From an uncultured Blautia sp. (lineage in GTDB: Bacteria > Bacillota > Clostridia > Lachnospirales > Lachnospiraceae): a DNA stretch of 9,256 nt. Location: contig CAMOXX010000105.1 in assembly GCA_946629475.1 (NCBI GenBank), forward strand, positions 1 to 9,256, read 5' to 3'. This document shows positions 1 to 6,613 of this stretch, piece after piece; position 1 is the first letter of the stretch; every line of letters starts with the position of its first letter. The translations under genes were made by a program, and so were the position numbers. The notes beneath the pieces were generated by a model, which made no database searches, was not told the origin of the DNA, and saw nothing but the letters and a program-made list of their open reading frames with translations.

Positions 1-25
1 TGTCCTTAACAGTGCTGATTTTCAT
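1..25 (-). CDS. Start of the gene downstream of nuoE (partial, first 8 codons)
   Basis: Reading the minus strand, an ATG at 23-25 opens a frame, MKISTVKD, that runs off the left edge. A GAGG-type ribosome binding site lies 8 nt upstream, just after the nuoE stop codon (15-nt gap), so it is probably the second gene of the nuoE operon. In clostridial hydrogenase and NADH-dehydrogenase clusters the gene after the NuoE/HydC subunit usually encodes a histidine-kinase-like ATPase, a 2Fe-2S ferredoxin-domain protein or the NuoF subunit. Eight residues are too few to tell which. An ATG four bases earlier is in another frame and stops after seven codons, so it is not the start. Confidence 0.55.
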
Positions 26-40
26 CCATCCAGCCCCTCA

Positions 41-538
41 TCAATCCGCGTATTTGGCCAGAATGTCATCGACATCCTTCTCGGTAATACGGCCGTATAC
101 ATCTTCGTTTACCATCATAACCGGCGCAAGGCCGCATGCACCTACACACCTTGCCGCGTTCAGAGAAAACTTGCCGTCAGGAGTACATTCTCCCTCACCG
201 ATACCAAGCTTTTCCTGGATTCTTTCGTAAATCTTGCCCGACCCCTTAACATAACAGGCCGTGCCAAGACAGACAGAAATGTTATATTGTCCTTTCGGGG
301 AAAGGGCAAACTGCGCATAGAATGTTGCCACTCCATAAACCTTCTCAAATGGCACATTCATCCCTTCCGCAATAGCATTCTGTACTTCATATGGCAGATA
401 TCCGTAGATATCCTGAGCCTTCTGCATGACAACCATAAGGTTGCTGGAGTCATGCTTGTTCTCATCGATGACCTTCTGAAGCGCGAGTGCCTGTTCTTCC
501 GTTCCTCTGAAAGGAACTTTGCTGGCTACTTTCTTCAT
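41..538 (-). CDS. nuoE: NuoE/HydC/HndA-type thioredoxin-like [2Fe-2S] subunit
   Basis: A 165-residue protein of the NuoE (24-kDa) family, the thioredoxin-fold [2Fe-2S] subunit of NADH dehydrogenases and of NAD(P)-linked or bifurcating [FeFe] hydrogenases. It passes electrons between the flavin/NADH subunit and the rest of the complex in the cytoplasm. The four cluster ligands are visible: Cys90 and Cys95 (C-x4-C, CLGTAC) and Cys131 and Cys135 (C-x3-C, CVGAC). The helical N-terminal half carries the family's YGYLP (about 45-49) and VYGVATFY (about 67-74) motifs. Length is typical. The start has AGGAGG six to seven nt upstream. It follows a consensus promoter and a leader of about 95 nt, and another gene begins 15 nt after its stop. 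An isolated NuoE next to a hydrogenase-type operon is common in Clostridia, so HydC/HndA is as likely a name as NuoE; the deciding neighbours lie outside the window. Confidence 0.93.
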   Translation of the reverse strand: MKKVASKVPFRGTEEQALALQKVIDENKHDSSNLMVVMQKAQDIYGYLPYEVQNAIAEGMNVPFEKVYGVATFYAQFALSPKGQYNISVCLGTACYVKGSGKIYERIQEKLGIGEGECTPDGKFSLNAARCVGACGLAPVMMVNEDVYGRITEKDVDDILAKYAD

Positions 539-591
539 TCAATTACCTCCTGATGCTTTTACTGTTGCAATTACAAAAAAACCAAACCGCC

Positions 592-619
592 TTCAAGAGG
601 GCATACTACACCCCTTGAA
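592..619 (-). promoter_or_regulatory. Stem-loop in the nuoE leader (possible attenuator or PucR-gene terminator)
   Basis: On the minus strand TTCAAGGGG (619-611) pairs with CCCTCTTGAA (601-592), giving nine base pairs with one bulged base and a 9-nt loop. About 11 nt further on is a GT-rich stretch ending in seven Ts (near 576-582). The T-run is too far from the stem for a textbook terminator. The element lies between the mapped promoter and the nuoE start, so it would be transcribed in the leader. It also lies after the regulator gene, which has no other clear terminator. Pairing is seen; function is inferred. Confidence 0.4.
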
Positions 620-640
620 ATAACAGTTTAACCACATTTC

Positions 641-669
641 ATTATACACACAGCAGTCTTTTCTGTCAA
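641..669 (-). promoter_or_regulatory. Consensus sigma-A promoter for the nuoE operon
   Basis: On the minus strand a perfect -35 box TTGACA (669-664), a 17-nt spacer and a perfect -10 box TATAAT (646-641). Transcription would start near 634, leaving a leader of about 95 nt before the nuoE ATG. Such a close match suggests strong basal expression, with any control coming from an activator-independent mechanism or from the leader hairpin. Confidence 0.85.
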
Positions 670-717
670 TGTAATCACGCAAAATGCCTTTGCCAATACA
701 GACTAATACAGGCTGCC

Positions 718-1878
718 TCAGCCCTCTCCCATTCTGAGAATCATACATGCTATTATATAAGGAAGTCTTTCCTCTGTAGTCTCCATGCTGCAGCCGGTCA
801 GCTGCCGGATATTGTTCATCCGGTAGATAATCGTGTTCCTGTGAATATACATAGCGGCTGACATCGCCTGGATGCTTCCGTTCGTCTTCAGGTACATCTC
901 AAGAGTCTCAACATAATTTGACCCGTGCTCCCTGTCATAGTCCAGCAGCGGTGCCAGGGCATCCGAGCAGAGCCTGTTCAGGAGTTCTTTATCAGGAACG
1001 GAATAAAGCACCCTGTAAACTCCCATCTCATCAAAGTACTGAAGTTTTTTCCCCTGATCCTTTGCCATTGACAGAGCCGCTCTTGCCCGCAGATAAGCCG
1101 TCCGCAGCCGCGAAATATCCATCACCTGGCCGCTGACCCCGATCCACACCGACGCCTCCGGCATTCTTGCGGCAAGCCTCTGCTGAAATGCATCGATGAT
1201 CTGGCGGGCCTGGGATTCTTCGATGGCATTCATGATCACGACAAAGCAGGAATCATAATAAAGGAAATGCCCGTTGTGGGTCAGATTGGCAAAGTAGAGC
1301 TGCATCCGGTACGCAATCCTCCTCCGCTCCACAGTGTCCATTTTATCCAGACCGTCCGTCGTAATCAGGCTGACCTGGAATGTCCCGTCCGTGTCAAAAT
1401 GCGGCAGAAGATCATTCAGGTACTGCTCTTTCTCCCCAGGATGCTCGATCGCCCGGATCAGCGCCGCCGAGATCTGCTCATCTGTCGATGACTGCAGAAA
1501 CACCCGGATACTCAGGTCTTTGATCATGTCCGCCAGATACACATCCCAAGGAACCGTCAGCAGGGGAAAGCTGTTTTCATTGCAGTACCTGAGGCACTCT
1601 TCCGGAATCTCATGGATGTAATACCCGGTATTGATAATCAGCCCGGCCGCATTTTTCTGGTTCAGAAGCCGCAGAAGCTCCAACAGAGATTCTTCTGTCC
1701 TGAATCCCAGGCCGGTCGTCACCGCCAGCTCCTTCCCGCTGAAGTTGTGGATGATGGTGACATCCTCCAGCATCAGAAGCCAGCTGATCGAATTGGACCA
1801 CCCCTGATTCCCGGCAGCCAGCTCCATCTGGTACCTCTGCCGCGAAATCAGCAGCATATCTTCAATGGTAAAACCCAT
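718..1878 (-). CDS. PucR-family transcriptional regulator
   Basis: A 386-residue cytoplasmic DNA-binding regulator. The N-terminal PucR domain spans about residues 5-125 (begins GFTIEDML, includes ELAVTTGLGF). A middle CdaR GGDEF-like region (about 165-275, with YRMQLYF and WIGVSGQV) is followed by the C-terminal PucR helix-turn-helix (about 335-357, SIQAMSAAMYIHRNTIIYRM), diagnostic for the PucR/CdaR group. Members sense small metabolites (purines, amino acids, sugar acids) and often regulate adjacent or divergent genes. I chose the ATG at 1876-1878 because GGAGG lies six nt upstream and the family domain starts there. An in-frame start at 1938 would add 20 residues resembling no domain, with no ribosome binding site. 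It is divergent from a 58-codon gene across an inverted repeat, and its ligand cannot be read from the sequence. Confidence 0.93.
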   Translation of the reverse strand: MGFTIEDMLLISRQRYQMELAAGNQGWSNSISWLLMLEDVTIIHNFSGKELAVTTGLGFRTEESLLELLRLLNQKNAAGLIINTGYYIHEIPEECLRYCNENSFPLLTVPWDVYLADMIKDLSIRVFLQSSTDEQISAALIRAIEHPGEKEQYLNDLLPHFDTDGTFQVSLITTDGLDKMDTVERRRIAYRMQLYFANLTHNGHFLYYDSCFVVIMNAIEESQARQIIDAFQQRLAARMPEASVWIGVSGQVMDISRLRTAYLRARAALSMAKDQGKKLQYFDEMGVYRVLYSVPDKELLNRLCSDALAPLLDYDREHGSNYVETLEMYLKTNGSIQAMSAAMYIHRNTIIYRMNNIRQLTGCSMETTEERLPYIIACMILRMGEG

Positions 1879-1897
1879 AGGACACCTCCGTTTTTTG

Positions 1898-1961
1898 ATC
1901 GGACACCTGGGTAACATCATCTTCCGGATTGTACTCACAGCACAAAAACAGGCTGTCCGAT
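1898..1961. promoter_or_regulatory. Inverted repeat in the divergent PucR / micro-gene intergenic region (candidate operator)
   Basis: ATCGGACA (1898-1905) and its exact reverse complement TGTCCGAT (1954-1961) are separated by 48 bp. A small TCCGGA palindrome (1923-1928) sits close to the centre. The arms lie between the regulator's start codon and the upstream region of the divergent small gene, where operators of autoregulated divergent regulators usually sit. Centre-to-centre distance is 56 bp, about 5.3 helical turns. Operator function is inferred; a long-range RNA hairpin in the regulator's leader is an alternative. Confidence 0.4.
1928..1956 (-). promoter_or_regulatory. Weak candidate promoter for the PucR-family regulator
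   Basis: On the minus strand TACAAT (1933-1928) resembles a -10 box. The hexamer 17 nt upstream, ACAGCC (1956-1951), is a poor -35 and overlaps the outer arm of the inverted repeat. Transcription would start near 1921, about 43 nt before the ATG. The poor -35 fits either a weak or an activated promoter. Confidence 0.25.
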
Positions 1962-1996
1962 TTTGATTGCGGGTATCTATGAAACAAACTTAAGTG

Positions 1997-2005
1997 TGGT
2001 ACTAT
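1997..2005 (+). promoter_or_regulatory. Candidate extended -10 promoter for the 58-codon gene
   Basis: TGG followed by TACTAT makes an extended -10 element, TGnTACTAT, with four of six matches to TATAAT and no good -35 box. Transcription would start near 2012, about 42 nt before the ATG. The adjacent TATATT at 2005-2010 is an alternative -10. Confidence 0.3.
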
Positions 2006-2053
2006 ATATTTAGAACACAAATACAAATACAATATATCAGGGAGGTGCAGGAT

Positions 2054-2230
2054 ATGTCAATGAGAGAGAATCTTCATTTTGAGATGTACAGAACCGGGGA
2101 CGTAACACCGGATTGGATTAAAAACGAGAGATATGAATATTGCGAAGATTTTTACGGTTCCCTGGTACAGAAAAGCAGGAATTCTTTCAAAAAATTCGTC
2201 ACCAGGCTTCAGATGTTCATGTTCCTGTAA
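2054..2230 (+). CDS. Small protein of unknown function, 58 residues
   Basis: I do not recognise this protein. The ATG at 2054 has GGAGG at 2041-2045, eight nt upstream, and the stop is followed after eight nt by a strong terminator, so it looks like a self-contained monocistronic gene. An in-frame ATG at 1994 adds 20 residues but lacks a ribosome binding site. The product is polar and fairly acidic in the first 36 residues (MYRTGD, ERYEYCEDFY; one Cys near residue 31). It then becomes basic and hydrophobic (KSRNSFKKFVTRLQ) and ends MFMFL. There is no signal peptide, transmembrane segment or known motif. Its base composition is visibly more AT-rich than the flanking genes. It is divergent from a PucR-family regulator and may be its target. 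It could be a regulatory or signalling peptide, a small accessory protein, or the remnant of a longer gene. Confidence 0.6.
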   Translation: MSMRENLHFEMYRTGDVTPDWIKNERYEYCEDFYGSLVQKSRNSFKKFVTRLQMFMFL

Positions 2231-2238
2231 AAAACATA

Positions 2239-2280
2239 CCGGCAGAGGATTCATCGTCCTCTGCCGGTTATTTTTTTTGC
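2239..2280 (+). terminator. Strong rho-independent terminator, usable from both strands
   Basis: CCGGCAGAGGA (2239-2249) and TCCTCTGCCGG (2257-2267) form an 11-bp perfect stem with a 7-nt loop, extendable by one A-T pair. On the plus strand it is followed by TTA and eight Ts, ending the 58-codon gene. On the minus strand the same stem is followed after four nt by six Ts (2234-2229), so it can also end the sortase / c-di-GMP operon converging from the right. Confidence 0.93.
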
Positions 2281-2293
2281 ACATCTGCCCGAT

Positions 2294-2437
2294 TCATTTA
2301 TAATCTTCGGGGATCACTCTTCGCCCCTCATTGCCGCTCTCTCCCCACGATGACGAAAATATCCGGGAAAGACGGCGGCCTCCGCGGATAAAGAAAAGAA
2401 TGATCAATACAGGGACTGCCATAATAATCAGAATCAA
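2294..2437 (-). CDS. Small single-TM membrane protein, about 47 residues
   Basis: A short minus-strand frame follows the c-di-GMP gene. From the TTG at 2437-2435, which overlaps that gene's TGA stop (TTGA), it gives 47 residues. About 17 hydrophobic residues (ILIIMAVPVLIILFFI) are followed by a basic patch (RGGRRLSR), then a polar tail ending IPEDYK. This is the pattern of a single-span, N-out/C-in small membrane protein. AAGGGG lies about ten nt before the TTG. The internal ATG at 2422 would give 42 residues, but has no ribosome binding site and leaves only 12 hydrophobic residues, too few for a full span; hence my choice of TTG. It ends 26 nt before the terminator hairpin, as the last gene of the operon. 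The family is unknown. The case rests on composition and overlap, so a chance frame is possible. Confidence 0.45.
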   Translation of the reverse strand: MILIIMAVPVLIILFFIRGGRRLSRIFSSSWGESGNEGRRVIPEDYK

Positions 2438-4620
2438 AATATCGCATACCCCTTCTCTTTTATCTGCTTGATCTTCTGCAGCGCCTGATCCGCGTCATGG
2501 AAGATGTCTCCCTGTGGATTATCCCGGTCCGCAAACGCCACACCGATGCTGAGGCTGACCTGCGGCAGATCATCCTCCGGCTCATTAAGCATATTATTGA
2601 TCCGTTCTGCCTTACTGGCAACCAGCGCAGACAGTTCCCGGTTCATACGGGTCATGATGATGGCAAATTCATCGGCACCGATCCTGCAGATAAAGTCCAC
2701 CGACCGGAAATTGTGCCGCAGCACGTCCGCTGTTCTTTGCAGTATCCTGTCCGCAGTCCCCGCACCGTGTTCCTCAGTGAGGGCTTCAAAGTCATCAACA
2801 TCCGCAAGCAGCAGCGCGATGTTCTTCTGGTCCGCATCCTTCAGGAGCATCTTATACGCACTGTGATTGTAAAGCCCGGTCAGCGGATCATGCATCGCTT
2901 CGTAGGAGAACTGCTCCGCAGCCTTGATCTTGTCGCCTTTATCGATCCTGTGCGCGCGTCCTTCCTTCTTCTCAAGCAGAAATACCTCAAGCTCGGCTGC
3001 CGGCAGCGGGCGCGAAAAATAGTAGCCCTGTACGATGTCGCACCCCATCTCCTTCAGCGCAAACATCTGCTCCGCTGTCTCTACCCCCTCCGCAATCGTC
3101 GGGACATCCATGGAATAGGCAATATCGATCACCGCATCCAGCATCTTGGTATTTTTTCTTTCCCTGAAGGCGTTGCGCATAAATTCCATATCGAGCTTAA
3201 GAGCGTCGAAAGGCAGGGTTGAGATCATGTTCAGCGAGGAATATCCGCTTCCAAAATCATCGATCTCGATCCGAAAGCCCGCTTTGCGCAGCGCCTTGAC
3301 CGTCTCGATGATCTGGTCCGCATCCTGGGTATAAGCGGATTCCGTGATTTCCAGAAGGAACTCCTCCTGGCTCAGTCCGAACTCCTTCACAAGTGCGGTC
3401 ATGTGTTCCACCAGATCTCCATCCAGGATGTCGATGCGCGAAACATTTACTGACACAGGAACGCAGACCCCGAGCCGCTGTTTCCATTCCCTCATCTGGG
3501 ATGCAACCTCCCGCCAGACATAATTGTCAAGCTGTCTGATCAGGCCGTTACTCTCAAACAGCGGGACAAAATCCCCCGGGCTGACCAGCCCCAGTACCGG
3601 GTGGCGCCAGCGTACGAGTGCCTCGGCGCTGTTCAGCATCGGCATCGTCCCCTGAATCGCAAACTTCGGCTGATAGAATACCGTAAACTGTTTTTCTTCA
3701 ATTGCTCTGGAAAAATCGACCAGCATCTGTTCGTTGTACAGTTCCTTCTCACGAAGCCTGTCATCATAGAAAGCCAGGGCACGGTTATAGTTGGTACGCA
3801 CGGTATCGCATGCCAGCTTCGCCCTGTCAAAGCGTCTTTCGATATGGAGATTCTTGTCCACATTGGGGTAGACGCCCATCCTCAGGTGAAGCTGCTTGTC
3901 AATGCCGCCGCATATGGTTTTCAAAAGATTATCGTAGTCTGTGCGGTGCGGGCAGTAAACCAGGAAAGTATCAGCATCCCGCCGGCAGACTATACCGCCG
4001 TCCGGAGCTACGTAATCACGGATTCTGTGTCCGATCCGCGTCAGCAGTTCATCTCCATATGCCATTCCAAACCGTTCATTGACAATGTGAAAATGATTGA
4101 TATTTACGATGACGGCATCCATTTCAAGGCTGCTGCGGTACAGATCAAACTGTTCAGCATACTTGAAAAAATATTCCTTATTATACAGATCTGTCAGCTG
4201 ATCCCTCTCGGTTGAACGGATGATATTCAGATTCTCGGACAGTTCGAAAACATGCCGGATATGAGCCAGAATGATCTCCTCAGACGTACACGGCTCAAGG
4301 ATAAAATCCATCGCCCCATGGTTCAGCGCGTAGGCTTCGTCCTCTCTGTCTGCGCTCATGGCAATAACGGGAATGTGCTTCAGCAGCGGATCCTTTTCTG
4401 CGCGCTGCAGGATCTCCTTTACCCCTGCGTCCTCCTTTGACATGCACAGAAGGACAAGGCCCGGAGCCACTCTGGATTTCCCGGCCAGCTTAATCGCATC
4501 AGAAGATTTTTCGACCGCGGTCACATTATACAGTTCTCTGAGAGCCAGCTGTAAAAAAGTTCTGTTTGCAGCATCGTTTTCGATAATAATGAGGTGTTTT
4601 CTGTCTGGTGTTTTCATCAT
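2434..4620 (-). CDS. c-di-GMP phosphodiesterase: degenerate REC, degenerate GGDEF, EAL, GADEF
   Basis: A 728-residue soluble protein. The receiver domain (about 9-125) has Cys59 at the phospho-acceptor Asp position and Glu109 at the conserved Lys. A first GGDEF-like domain (about 138-285) has DADTF (215-219) at its signature and Asn at the metal Asp positions. The EAL domain (about 300-550) looks complete: E333-A334-L335, Asn392, Glu424, Asp454-Asp455, Lys475, Glu511 and Gln531. The C-terminal GGDEF domain (about 572-728) has GADEF (648-652), an I-site RxxD (639-642) and altered substrate residues (DVDDFEALTEE). The product should hydrolyse c-di-GMP to pGpG; cyclase activity is doubtful. An in-frame GTG at 4632 overlaps the upstream stop but lacks a ribosome binding site. 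The ATG at 4620 has GAGG six nt upstream and is my choice. It lies 8 nt after the hydrolase gene, so translation is probably coupled. Confidence 0.93.
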   Translation of the reverse strand: MMKTPDRKHLIIIENDAANRTFLQLALRELYNVTAVEKSSDAIKLAGKSRVAPGLVLLCMSKEDAGVKEILQRAEKDPLLKHIPVIAMSADREDEAYALNHGAMDFILEPCTSEEIILAHIRHVFELSENLNIIRSTERDQLTDLYNKEYFFKYAEQFDLYRSSLEMDAVIVNINHFHIVNERFGMAYGDELLTRIGHRIRDYVAPDGGIVCRRDADTFLVYCPHRTDYDNLLKTICGGIDKQLHLRMGVYPNVDKNLHIERRFDRAKLACDTVRTNYNRALAFYDDRLREKELYNEQMLVDFSRAIEEKQFTVFYQPKFAIQGTMPMLNSAEALVRWRHPVLGLVSPGDFVPLFESNGLIRQLDNYVWREVASQMREWKQRLGVCVPVSVNVSRIDILDGDLVEHMTALVKEFGLSQEEFLLEITESAYTQDADQIIETVKALRKAGFRIEIDDFGSGYSSLNMISTLPFDALKLDMEFMRNAFRERKNTKMLDAVIDIAYSMDVPTIAEGVETAEQMFALKEMGCDIVQGYYFSRPLPAAELEVFLLEKKEGRAHRIDKGDKIKAAEQFSYEAMHDPLTGLYNHSAYKMLLKDADQKNIALLLADVDDFEALTEEHGAGTADRILQRTADVLRHNFRSVDFICRIGADEFAIIMTRMNRELSALVASKAERINNMLNEPEDDLPQVSLSIGVAFADRDNPQGDIFHDADQALQKIKQIKEKGYAIF

Positions 4621-4628
4621 ACAAAGCC

Positions 4629-5588
4629 TCACTTCAGAAATTCAAAAATGTGCTCCCAATAGATATCCAGATCACTGTCATTACCAAGATAGATCTCATG
4701 CTTAGCCCTGGGCATAACAACCTTCTGCCCAAGTTTTCCGATCATGCTGATAAAAGCATCCTGTCCTGCAGCTTTCACCATCGAATCATGGCCTGCCTGG
4801 AACAGGAGGACCTTTGCCTTCACTTTCCGGCAGTTCTCCGGTGATACTGCTTCTTTTGTGAGTTTAAAAAACTCAAGAATGGTTCGTACAGCAGCCACAC
4901 ACATCTGATAATCAGTATTTGCCAGCTGCTGCCTGAACCAGTAGTCGTAACGGCTCTTGCAGTTGGTGCAGCTGTTTGCAAAATCAGGTTTCCCTGAGAA
5001 CGGGGCAAATCCCGGCATATAGCTTCTGCCTCTCTTTGCGCGGATCTGCAGGCGTAAATAAGCAATCGCGATTGCTGCAGGCATTGATCCGCTGTTCACC
5101 TCCAGCATTGGAGAAGTGAGAACGGCTTTGTCAAACAGTTCGGGGTACCGTTCAAGGCAGCATGCACCCACACCGCCTCCCATGGAATGCGCAAAAAGGC
5201 AGACCGGAAGCCCGGTACTTTTCGGATTTTTTTTAACCACATCCGTTACAAACCCTTTGAGATCAAGGATCAGATCCTCATAATTCTCAATATAGATCAG
5301 GGCTTTGTCCGGCGTACTTCGAAAGGATTTCCCATGTTCCCTCTGCTGAAACATCCATACATGATATCCTTCAGTAAGAAAATAGTAAGCCGTCTCGTAA
5401 AATTTTCCGATTGCCTCCGAGAAGCCATGAACAATCACGACTGTCCCTTTTGGGTTGTCTGCGCTGTATTGTTCATAGTAAAGCCTCTGACCGGGAACGC
5501 GCTCATAGAGGCCGGTCTCTCTGCGCGAAGCAAGATAGGGAATTACTATGCTGTTCATTTCTCTTTCATAGTTTTTTGATGAGATCAT
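4629..5588 (-). CDS. Alpha/beta hydrolase (serine aminopeptidase S33 / monoacylglycerol lipase-like)
   Basis: A 319-residue alpha/beta hydrolase of the Hydrolase_4 (lysophospholipase / monoacylglycerol lipase) group. The oxyanion HGF motif is at 54-56, the nucleophile elbow AHSMG has Ser135, and Asp268 (AGHDSMV) and His297 (AKHEIYL) complete a plausible triad. The elbow begins with Ala instead of Gly, as in some family members. There is no signal peptide or membrane span, so it should be cytoplasmic. Substrates in this group are acylglycerols, lysophospholipids or other esters and cannot be read from the sequence. A lid-like insertion (about 165-225) contains CTNC. The ATG lies 1 nt after the sortase stop, with GGAGAA inside the sortase's last codons as ribosome binding site, so the genes are translationally coupled. 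The c-di-GMP gene follows after 8 nt. Confidence 0.92.
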   Translation of the reverse strand: MISSKNYEREMNSIVIPYLASRRETGLYERVPGQRLYYEQYSADNPKGTVVIVHGFSEAIGKFYETAYYFLTEGYHVWMFQQREHGKSFRSTPDKALIYIENYEDLILDLKGFVTDVVKKNPKSTGLPVCLFAHSMGGGVGACCLERYPELFDKAVLTSPMLEVNSGSMPAAIAIAYLRLQIRAKRGRSYMPGFAPFSGKPDFANSCTNCKSRYDYWFRQQLANTDYQMCVAAVRTILEFFKLTKEAVSPENCRKVKAKVLLFQAGHDSMVKAAGQDAFISMIGKLGQKVVMPRAKHEIYLGNDSDLDIYWEHIFEFLK

Positions 5589-5589
5589 T

Positions 5590-6564
5590 TTATTCTCCGG
5601 TCAAATCTTCGAATTCATCTACGCCGTACTCGTCCCATGTTCTGTCGAGCAGTTTTTTCAGTTTTTTATTCTTTCCGGTGTCAAAGAGCATCCAGATCAC
5701 AAGCAGAAGCAGAATCGGAACTGCAATGAAAGGAGCGATAAAAATACTCTCAATCTGCATCGCGTCCGCGATTACGGTAGCCTCGCCCTGCGCGTTTGCT
5801 ATACGATGGCCTCTCACCAGCAGGCGATGTGTATTTATGCCGTACGGGGTACAGGTTACCAGTGTACAGAGGTCGCTGCCCTTTTCGATCTGCAGATCCG
5901 AAAGGTCCGTCGGTTCCACAATACGGATCTGGTCCACCTCATAAGTGACTGTCCGGTTCAATACAGTAAGTGTAAAAGTATCGCCTTCTACAAGCTTGTC
6001 GATATCGGTAAACAAACGCGCCGATGGAAGTCCGCGGTGTCCCGATACAACGCAGTGTGAGCTTTCGCCGCCAACCGGAAGAGATGTCCCTTCGATATGC
6101 CCGACAGCAATCTGAAGGACCGCTTCATCGGTCCCATGGTAAATGGGAAGTTCGATATTAATCTTCGGGATATCGATATATCCCATAATTCCTGTATCAT
6201 TGATATTGAGAATGGAATCGTATCTTTCCTGCTGTTCCTCCGTCAATATCCACTGAATGCCTGTTTTGCTGATTTCCTTATTATAGGCATCTGCATCGTT
6301 CAGCAGGGCTTCGTATTTGGATTTGTCCATATTCGCGACTGCTTCCATGTACGATGCAACCGCCCTGGACTGATGAAATGAGTTCCACCAGTCAGAGAAA
6401 GAGGGGTAGGCGATGATCCCTACACCTAACAGACCTATAAAGATCAGAATCAGATTCATTAAATTACGCTTCAGCCAGGATTTTTTGACAGCCGGCTGAT
6501 CGTTCACGGTAAATGTTCCGGTTTTTTTATTGTATATCATATCAGATGATATGGGACTGCTCAT
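5590..6564 (-). CDS. Class C (pilin-type) sortase
   Basis: A 324-residue membrane-anchored sortase. Class C enzymes join pilin subunits by isopeptide bonds at the cell surface. An N-terminal membrane span (about 38-53) precedes the sortase fold. The class-typical MGYIDIPKI and LPIYHGT (about 127-145), VVSGHRG (His176), TLVTC (Cys238) and NTHRLLVRG (Arg247, nine residues after the Cys) give the complete catalytic triad. A second membrane span (about 274-294) and a charged cytoplasmic tail of about 30 residues follow, as expected for class C. The usual lid motif DPF/DPW is not visible; that region reads GIQWILTEEQ (102-111). The ATG has GAGG eight nt upstream and follows a consensus promoter. 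No LPXTG-type substrate gene is in the window, so its pilin or surface protein must be encoded elsewhere. Confidence 0.95.
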   Translation of the reverse strand: MSSPISSDMIYNKKTGTFTVNDQPAVKKSWLKRNLMNLILIFIGLLGVGIIAYPSFSDWWNSFHQSRAVASYMEAVANMDKSKYEALLNDADAYNKEISKTGIQWILTEEQQERYDSILNINDTGIMGYIDIPKINIELPIYHGTDEAVLQIAVGHIEGTSLPVGGESSHCVVSGHRGLPSARLFTDIDKLVEGDTFTLTVLNRTVTYEVDQIRIVEPTDLSDLQIEKGSDLCTLVTCTPYGINTHRLLVRGHRIANAQGEATVIADAMQIESIFIAPFIAVPILLLLVIWMLFDTGKNKKLKKLLDRTWDEYGVDEFEDLTGE

Positions 6565-6613
6565 ATTATTCGCCTCTTTTCAGATGCCTCAGCAATTAAC
6601 GGGGTTAAAAAAC

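Noticed and set aside
697..713. Short direct repeat AATACAG-ACT-AATACAG just after the regulator gene
   Set aside because: Seven-base repeats occur readily by chance, and no site type or palindrome is evident.
1879..1938. N-terminal extension of the PucR-family regulator to 1938
   Set aside because: The extra 20 residues match no domain and run through the inverted repeat; the ATG at 1878 has a GGAGG at ideal distance.
2140..2391. Plus-strand open frame of 83 codons after the small gene
   Set aside because: It reads straight through the strong terminator hairpin and overlaps the 58-codon gene, which has the better ribosome binding site.
2497..3222. Long plus-strand open frame of 241 codons inside the c-di-GMP gene
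   Set aside because: It is antisense to conserved EAL and GGDEF codons, has no ribosome binding site I could see and encodes no recognisable domain; it is a shadow of the opposite-strand gene.
3601..4215. Plus-strand open frame of 204 codons
   Set aside because: Also antisense to the c-di-GMP gene, with no family features and no start signal.
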